A stretch of 64,000 bases of DNA. Origin: Dyella_B nitratireducens (GTDB lineage Bacteria > Pseudomonadota > Gammaproteobacteria > Xanthomonadales > Rhodanobacteraceae). Position numbers and translations under genes: made by a program. The notes beneath the pieces were generated by a model. It had not been told where the DNA came from. It worked only from the letters and a program-made list of their open reading frames with translations, and searched no databases. The stretch lies in contig NZ_CP064032.1 of NCBI RefSeq assembly GCF_049532905.1, positions 744,001-808,000 on the forward strand, in the 5' to 3' direction. This document shows positions 59,211 to 64,000 of this stretch, piece after piece; positions within the stretch are counted from its first letter, which is position 1, and every line of letters starts with the position of its first letter.

Positions 59211-62021
59211 ATGTCGGACGTCACAATCAAACAACTCGCTCAGGTTCTGGGCATGCCCGTCGACCGGCTGCTGACGCAGCTCGGCGAGGCCGGCATGAAG
59301 TTCTCGAACCCGGAGCAGGTCATCAGCAGCACCGAGAAGGTAAAGCTGCTGGGCTTTCTGCGCCGCACGCACGGCAAGGCAGATGCCACCGTTGAAGCGG
59401 AGGATTCCTCGCCGCGACAGATCACGCTCAAGCGCCGCAAGATCAGCGAACTGAAGGTGTCCACGCCAGGCGGTCGCGGTACTTCCAGCGCCAAGACGGT
59501 GAACGTGGAAGTGCGCGCCAAACGCACCTACGTCAAACGGAGCGTGATCGCCGAGGAAGCGAGCACGGATACCGAGCGCGAAGAGGCTTTGCGCCGGTTG
59601 CAGGAATCGCAGCAGCAACGCGAGCACGAAGAACAGGAGCGCGCAGAACGCGCAGAGACCGAGCGTCGGCGCCAGGAAGAAGTGCGTCAGCGTGCTGAAG
59701 AAGCAGCACGCCACGAGGCCGAAGCGGTCGAGCGCGCGCGCCAGGAAGCTGCGGCGAAAGCTGCTGCCGAAGCGCAGGCGCAAGCCGCGCAACAGCAATC
59801 CACGCATGTCGAACAAGCCAAGCATGTCGAACAAGAAGAGCCGGTCCGTGAACCCGAGCCGGTAGTCAAACCCGAGGAAGAAAAAGTGGCCGAATCCCCG
59901 GCCGTGCAGCGCATCGATCCCAACTCGCTGGGCATGATCCTGCCGCGCATCCATGAGCCGCGTAAGCGTGAGAAGAAACCCGTCGCGGCAGCACCTGCGC
60001 CGGCACCGGCGCCCGCTCCGGCACCTGCGCCGAGCAGTGGTGCCGATCGTGGCAAGGTCAAGCACGGCAACTTCCGTGACCGTGATGAGGTGGCAGGCGG
60101 CAAGCGTTTTGCTGCTGGCGAGCTGCATCTGACCGATGCCGATCGCGCTCGCCGCTCCAAGCGCGGTGGTAAGGCGAATAAGTCCGCTGTGCGCGAAGCG
60201 CCGCGTGGCGGCGCACCGGCTGCCGGCGCGCATGGCTTCTCCAAGCCTACTGCGCCGGTAGTACGTGAGGTGGTCGTGAGCGACGCCAATGTGGTCGCCG
60301 AGCTCGCGCAGAAGATGGCGGTCAAGGGCTCCGAAGTGGTCAAGGCGCTGTTCAAGATGGGCGTGATGGCCACCATCAACCAGACCATCGATCGCGATAC
60401 CGCCATGCTGGTGGTGGAAGAACTCGGTCACAAAGCAGTGGAAGCCAGTGAGCAGGGCGCAGAAGCCGCGCTGGCTGCGCACACGCAAAACGCCGAGCTT
60501 GAAGGCGAACGCACACCGCGTCCGCCGGTGGTCACCATCATGGGCCACGTCGACCACGGCAAGACCTCGCTGCTCGATTACATCCGCCGCACCAAGGTGG
60601 CGGCTGGCGAAGCGGGCGGCATTACTCAGCACATCGGTGCCTATCATGTGACGACGCCGAAGGGCGTAATCACCTTCCTGGATACGCCTGGCCACGCCGC
60701 GTTCACCGCGATGCGCGCACGCGGCGCCCAGTCCACGGACATCGTGGTGTTGGTGGTGGCCGCTGACGACGGTGTCATGCCGCAGACGCAGGAAGCTGTG
60801 CAGCATGCACGTGCGGCCAAGGTGCCGCTGATCGTCGCGATCAACAAAATGGATAAGTCCGACGCCAATCCGGATCACGTCAAGCAGGGCCTCGGCAATC
60901 TCGAGGTGATCCCGGAAGAGTGGGGTGGCGATACGCCGTTCATACCGGTGTCGGCCAAGACCGGCATGGGCGTAGATGCCTTGCTTGACGCCATTTCAGT
61001 GCAAGCTGAAATCATGGAGCTGACGGCGGTCGAGGATGGCCCGGCCTCAGGCGTGGTGATCGAATCGAGCCTTGATCGTGGCAGAGGTCCCGTGGCGACC
61101 GTGCTGGTGCAGCAGGGCACGCTCAAGCGCGGCGACTTCGTGGTGTGCGGTGTCGAATACGGCCGCATGCGCGCGCTGATCGACGAGACCGGCAAGACCG
61201 TACAGGAAGCCGGCCCTTCGATTCCGGTGCAGGTGCTCGGCCTGTCCGGCGTACCGGAGGCCGGCGACGATTTCGTAGCCGTGGCCGACGAGCGCTTGGC
61301 ACGTGAAGTGGCGGCAGAGCGTCAATTGAAGCGTCGCGAGACACGCATGGTCAGCAAGGCCAACCGCCTGGAAGACATCATGGCGCAGATGGGCCAGGCA
61401 GCCGAGCAGCAGACGCTCAACATCCTGGTCAAAGCCGACGTACAAGGCTCCGTGCAGGCCTTGCGCGACTCGCTCAGCCAGATCGGCAACGAGAACGTGA
61501 AGGTGAACGTGATCGCTGCTGGCGTCGGCGGCATCACCGAATCCGACGCAACGCTGGCAGCGGCTTCGAAGGCTCTGATCATCGGCTTCAACGTGCGCGC
61601 CGATGCTTCGGCGCGCAAGGTGATCGATACGGCGGGTCTGGATGTCCGCTACTTCTCGATCATCTATGACGTGATCGACCAGGTGAAGCAGGCGGCTTCT
61701 GGTTTGCTCGGCGTGGAAGTGCGCGAGGAAATCATCGGCATTGCCCAGGTGCGCGATGTGTTCCGCAGCTCCAAGTTCGGCGCCGTGGCCGGCTGCATGG
61801 TGACGGAAGGTATGGTCAAGCGCAGCAAGCCGATCCGCGTGCTGCGCAACAACACTGTGATCTTCCAGGGCGAACTGGAATCGCTGCGCCGCTTCAAGGA
61901 TCTGGTCGACGAAGTGCGCAACGGCATGGAATGCGGTATCGCCGTGAAGCAGTACAACGACGTGAAGGTGGGTGATCAGATCGAGTGCTTCGAACGTATC
62001 GAAGTTGCCCGCACGTTGTAG
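59211..62021 (+). CDS. infB: Translation initiation factor IF-2
   Basis: A 936-residue GTPase that delivers initiator tRNA to the 30S subunit. The IF2_N domain at the start (TIKQLAQVLGMPVDRLLTQL) is followed by a long charged Glu/Arg helix (~115-215), an Ala/Pro-rich linker (~255-290) and a second IF2_N. The G domain has GHVDHGKTS (445-453), DTPGH and NKMD, followed by domains II, III and IV. The ATG at 59211 has GGAGAAAG upstream; the frame is open to 59148. Two hairpins lie in the 144-bp gap after nusA (GGAGACC..GGTCTCC at 59100-59118). Confidence 0.97.
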   Translation: MSDVTIKQLAQVLGMPVDRLLTQLGEAGMKFSNPEQVISSTEKVKLLGFLRRTHGKADATVEAEDSSPRQITLKRRKISELKVSTPGGRGTSSAKTVNVEVRAKRTYVKRSVIAEEASTDTEREEALRRLQESQQQREHEEQERAERAETERRRQEEVRQRAEEAARHEAEAVERARQEAAAKAAAEAQAQAAQQQSTHVEQAKHVEQEEPVREPEPVVKPEEEKVAESPAVQRIDPNSLGMILPRIHEPRKREKKPVAAAPAPAPAPAPAPAPSSGADRGKVKHGNFRDRDEVAGGKRFAAGELHLTDADRARRSKRGGKANKSAVREAPRGGAPAAGAHGFSKPTAPVVREVVVSDANVVAELAQKMAVKGSEVVKALFKMGVMATINQTIDRDTAMLVVEELGHKAVEASEQGAEAALAAHTQNAELEGERTPRPPVVTIMGHVDHGKTSLLDYIRRTKVAAGEAGGITQHIGAYHVTTPKGVITFLDTPGHAAFTAMRARGAQSTDIVVLVVAADDGVMPQTQEAVQHARAAKVPLIVAINKMDKSDANPDHVKQGLGNLEVIPEEWGGDTPFIPVSAKTGMGVDALLDAISVQAEIMELTAVEDGPASGVVIESSLDRGRGPVATVLVQQGTLKRGDFVVCGVEYGRMRALIDETGKTVQEAGPSIPVQVLGLSGVPEAGDDFVAVADERLAREVAAERQLKRRETRMVSKANRLEDIMAQMGQAAEQQTLNILVKADVQGSVQALRDSLSQIGNENVKVNVIAAGVGGITESDATLAAASKALIIGFNVRADASARKVIDTAGLDVRYFSIIYDVIDQVKQAASGLLGVEVREEIIGIAQVRDVFRSSKFGAVAGCMVTEGMVKRSKPIRVLRNNTVIFQGELESLRRFKDLVDEVRNGMECGIAVKQYNDVKVGDQIECFERIEVARTL

Positions 62022-62032
62022 TCCACGCAATA

Positions 62033-62127
62033 ACCCCCCTCTCTTCTACGAGGGGAGGGTTGGGTGAGGGCAATCCAGGCTGAAACTGGATGACCCCTCA
62101 CCATCATTCCAGCTCCCGCCGGAATGA
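62033..62127. repeat. Two dispersed hairpin repeats between infB and rbfA
   Basis: An imperfect CCCCTCTC..GAGGGGAGGG hairpin (62033-62060), followed by TTGGGTGAGGG, and a TCATTCC..GGAATGA hairpin (62104-62127) related to the repeat after sdhB. They interrupt an otherwise tight operon; no terminator T-tract is seen. Confidence 0.6.
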
Positions 62128-62185
62128 CGAACACGCCATACGCTTTAAACGAATATTTCTCCGTCTTTAACGATCACGCCATTAG

Positions 62186-62557
62186 ATGCCATCTCGCGAT
62201 TTCAAACGCACCGACCGTGTAGGCGCCGAACTCCGCCGCGAGATCGGCACGCTGGTGCACGCCGCCGTGCGTGATCACGGCCTGCCGTCGTGCAGCGTGT
62301 CGGATGTGGAAGTCACGCGTGATCTGGATTGGGCAACGGTATGGGTCACCGCACTGCTGCCGCAACAGTCAAAAGAAACGGTAAAGGCGCTCAACGAACT
62401 GGCCGGCGAATTTCGTCGCTCTTTGTCGCGCACGATGCGCATTCGCCGTGTACCGGAATTGCGCTTCAAATACGACGATTCGGTAGACAAAGGCGAGCGG
62501 ATTGAACAGCTGTTGCGTCAGAGTCCGCCGCAAGAAGCGGATCACAGCGAAGATTGA
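62186..62557 (+). CDS. rbfA: Ribosome-binding factor A
   Basis: A 123-residue KH-fold protein for late 16S rRNA maturation. Family parts are RVGAELRREIGTLVH, VSDVEVTRDLDWATVWVTAL and IRRVPELRFKYDDSVDKGERIEQLL. The gene lies between infB and truB as usual. A short CTCTCC..GGAGAG hairpin (62563-62581) follows. Confidence 0.96.
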   Translation: MPSRDFKRTDRVGAELRREIGTLVHAAVRDHGLPSCSVSDVEVTRDLDWATVWVTALLPQQSKETVKALNELAGEFRRSLSRTMRIRRVPELRFKYDDSVDKGERIEQLLRQSPPQEADHSED

Positions 62558-62597
62558 GGCACCTCTCTCCAGGGGAGAGGGTTGAATACTGCAAACC

Positions 62598-63530
62598 ATG
62601 AGTCGCCGCCGCCATCGCCCCGATGCCCGTGATCTGCACGGCATCCTGTTGCTCGATAAGCCATTGGGTATGAGTTCCAACAAGGCGTTGCAGATGGCGA
62701 TCGCCATCTTGCATGCGGCCAAGGGGGGGCATACCGGCGCACTCGACCCGTTGGCCACCGGCCTGTTGCCGCTGTGCTTTGGCGAAGCCACCAAGATCGC
62801 CGGCAATTTGCTTGGCTCACGCAAGGCTTATCTGGCCGAATGCCGCCTGGGCATCACAACCACGACGGCCGATCTCGAGGGTGAGGTGCTTGATCAGCGC
62901 CCGGTTCCGTCCTTGGATGAGACCGCCATCGAGGCCGCGCTGGCGACGATGCGCGGCTGCATCGTTCAGGTACCACCGGCGTACTCGGCGCTTAAGCAGG
63001 GCGGTGAACCGCTTTACCTCAAAGCACGCCGCGGTGAAGTCGTGCAGGCACCGCCTCGCCAGGTGGACATCCATCGGCTGGAGCTGGTCTCCCACACAGA
63101 AAACACGCTTTCGCTTTACGTGGAATGCGGGTCCGGCACCTACGTACGCAGCCTGGCCGTGGACCTTGGCGAGAAACTGGGCTGTGGCGCCCATCTGAGC
63201 GCCCTGCGTCGGCTATGGGTAGAGCCCTTCCGCGAGCCGGCGATGGTGACCCTCGATGAGTTGCGCGAGGCAGCCGAGCAGGGCAGTGAAGCGGCGGACG
63301 GGCTGATCCTGCCCCTTTCGGCGGGTGTAGCGGATCTGCCGGCGCTGCACCTGGGTGCTGCGGCCGGCCAAGCCGTCTCACAGGGGCGTCAGATCGATTG
63401 GCCAATCGGGCATCCGCGCGCGTATTCGGCTGCCTTCGATCATGACGGGCGGCTATTGGCGCTCGTGGATTGTGACGAACAGGGCCGAATTCGCATTCTC
63501 CGTGGTTTCAATCTGCCTGCAGCCATTTAA
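62598..63530 (+). CDS. truB: tRNA pseudouridine(55) synthase
   Basis: A 310-residue enzyme making pseudouridine 55 in the T loop of tRNAs. Catalytic D50 is in GGHTGALDPLATG; further motifs are GILLLDKPLGMSSNKAL, QVPPAYSALKQGGEPLY and CGSGTYVRSLAVDLGE. A C-terminal PUA-like domain is present. GGGGAGAGGG upstream may act as the ribosome binding region. Confidence 0.97.
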   Translation: MSRRRHRPDARDLHGILLLDKPLGMSSNKALQMAIAILHAAKGGHTGALDPLATGLLPLCFGEATKIAGNLLGSRKAYLAECRLGITTTTADLEGEVLDQRPVPSLDETAIEAALATMRGCIVQVPPAYSALKQGGEPLYLKARRGEVVQAPPRQVDIHRLELVSHTENTLSLYVECGSGTYVRSLAVDLGEKLGCGAHLSALRRLWVEPFREPAMVTLDELREAAEQGSEAADGLILPLSAGVADLPALHLGAAAGQAVSQGRQIDWPIGHPRAYSAAFDHDGRLLALVDCDEQGRIRILRGFNLPAAI

Positions 63531-63550
63531 CGTGTTATGTGATGGTCTTG

Positions 63551-63577
63551 TTGCAATCCACCGGCCCTCGGTACAAT
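63551..63577 (+). promoter_or_regulatory. Candidate rpsO promoter
   Basis: TACAAT (63572-63577) with TTGCAA 15 bp or TTGTTG 18 bp upstream. Position just after truB agrees with a separate rpsO promoter as in E. coli. Confidence 0.4.
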
Positions 63578-63616
63578 AACCCGCTTGATTCAGACTTTTC
63601 TCTCAACCTGTCGGAG

Positions 63617-63652
63617 CTTGCGCAACGTCATCAGGCGGTGACGTTGCGCAAG
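63617..63652 (+). promoter_or_regulatory. Hairpin in the rpsO leader
   Basis: A perfect 14-bp stem, CTTGCGCAACGTCA with TGACGTTGCGCAAG, and an 8-base loop, 30 bp before the rpsO ATG. S15 represses its own translation through leader structures in several bacteria, so this may be the binding site. Confidence 0.6.
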
Positions 63653-63682
63653 TTCCGCTCCCGCTTTTTAAGGAAGACACAC

Positions 63683-63952
63683 ATGTCCCTCTCTGTAGAA
63701 CAGTCCAGCAAGATCATTGCTGACTTCGGCCGCGCGCCGAACGATACCGGTTCCACGGAAGTGCAGGTCGCCCTGCTTTCCGCCCGCATCGAACACCTCA
63801 CCGATCATTTCAAGACGCATAAGCAGGATCATCACTCCCGTCGTGGTCTGCTGAAACTGGTCAACCAGCGTAAGCGTCTGCTGGGCTATCTGAAGGATCG
63901 CGATCTGGCTCGTTATCAGAGCCTGATCGAACGCCTCGGCCTGCGTCGCTGA
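63683..63952 (+). CDS. rpsO: 30S ribosomal protein S15
   Basis: An 89-residue primary 16S rRNA-binding protein. Typical parts are DTGSTEVQVALLSARIEHLT, HFKTHKQDHHSRRGLLKLVN and KRLLGYLKDRDLARYQSLI. The ATG at 63683 has AAGGAAG upstream; the frame is open to 63539 without support. Confidence 0.98.
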   Translation: MSLSVEQSSKIIADFGRAPNDTGSTEVQVALLSARIEHLTDHFKTHKQDHHSRRGLLKLVNQRKRLLGYLKDRDLARYQSLIERLGLRR

Positions 63953-63971
63953 TCGGACGAGGACACCCAAA

Positions 63972-64000
63972 GTGGCGAAAGTAACCAAGTCATTCCAGTA
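63972..64000 (+). CDS. pnp: Polyribonucleotide nucleotidyltransferase, first codons
   Basis: The start of PNPase: a GTG followed by codons reading AKVTKSFQ, which is the usual beginning of xanthomonad PNPase. It is cut by the right edge. Position after rpsO is the conserved rpsO-pnp order. Confidence 0.85.

Noticed and set aside
58899..60878. Minus-strand open frame of 659 codons opposite nusA and infB
   Set aside because: It lies entirely antisense to conserved nusA/infB domains, and its composition reflects the complement of GC-biased third positions.
63539..63682. N-terminal extension of rpsO
   Set aside because: S15 is about 89 residues in the family; the upstream part covers the leader hairpin and the promoter.

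Overview
The window is an ordinary GC-rich stretch of a gammaproteobacterial chromosome. It most resembles the order Lysobacterales (Xanthomonadales), family Rhodanobacteraceae (Dyella/Rhodanobacter-like). That placement is inferred from gene order and protein similarity. Supporting marks are separate nuoC and nuoD genes (fused in enterobacteria), an atypical PilZ gene near tmk-holB, a Kdo kinase gene (kdkA), and dispersed GTAG-headed palindromic repeats of the kind described from Stenotrophomonas. Nearly all DNA is coding, and almost every gene has a recognisable housekeeping role.

Layout. 1-2.4 kb: end of sdhA, then sdhB, sdhE and a ygfX-like gene (succinate dehydrogenase and its flavinylation factor). 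2.5-11.3 kb: cell-envelope export and LPS genes (lolC, lolD, comEC, exbB, exbD, msbA, lpxK, a DUF6165-like gene). 11.4-15.6 kb: one gene for an unrecognised 1372-residue exported membrane protein. 15.6-18.2 kb: a family-9 glycosyltransferase divergent from kdkA and a metallo-hydrolase. 18.3-22.1 kb: tRNA-Ser(GGA), the 4.5S SRP RNA, a complex inverted-repeat element, then dnaX, ybaB, recR and a HIT-family gene. 22.1-28.2 kb: on the minus strand a moxR, DUF58, transglutaminase and Slp-lipoprotein operon, divergent from a GT39 glycosyltransferase. 28.3-41.4 kb: maf and a small coiled-coil membrane protein (minus strand), then yceD-rpmF-fabH-fabD-fabG-acpP-fabF-pabB-pabC-mltG-tmk-holB, a PIG-L deacetylase and pilZ. 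41.7-56.4 kb: the complete 14-gene complex I operon nuoA-N. 56.5-64 kb: initiator tRNA-Met, then rimP-nusA-infB-rbfA-truB-rpsO and the first codons of pnp.

How the genes work together. SdhAB and Nuo feed electrons into the quinone pool. The fab cluster makes acyl chains that go into lipid A, which LpxK and MsbA process and move; GT9 and KdkA modify the LPS inner core, and LolCD releases lipoproteins. The last block is the classical transcription/translation operon.

No CRISPR array, prophage, insertion sequence with a transposase, or obvious defence system is visible. The unusual material is mainly non-coding: five REP/REPIN loci, two of which supply the stop codon of a neighbouring gene; a 288-bp nested inverted-repeat element ending 4 bp before the dnaX start; tandem terminators between a strong promoter and rimP; and a probably leaderless yceD promoter. 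Among proteins, the 1372-residue membrane protein with an apparent internal duplication is the least explained.
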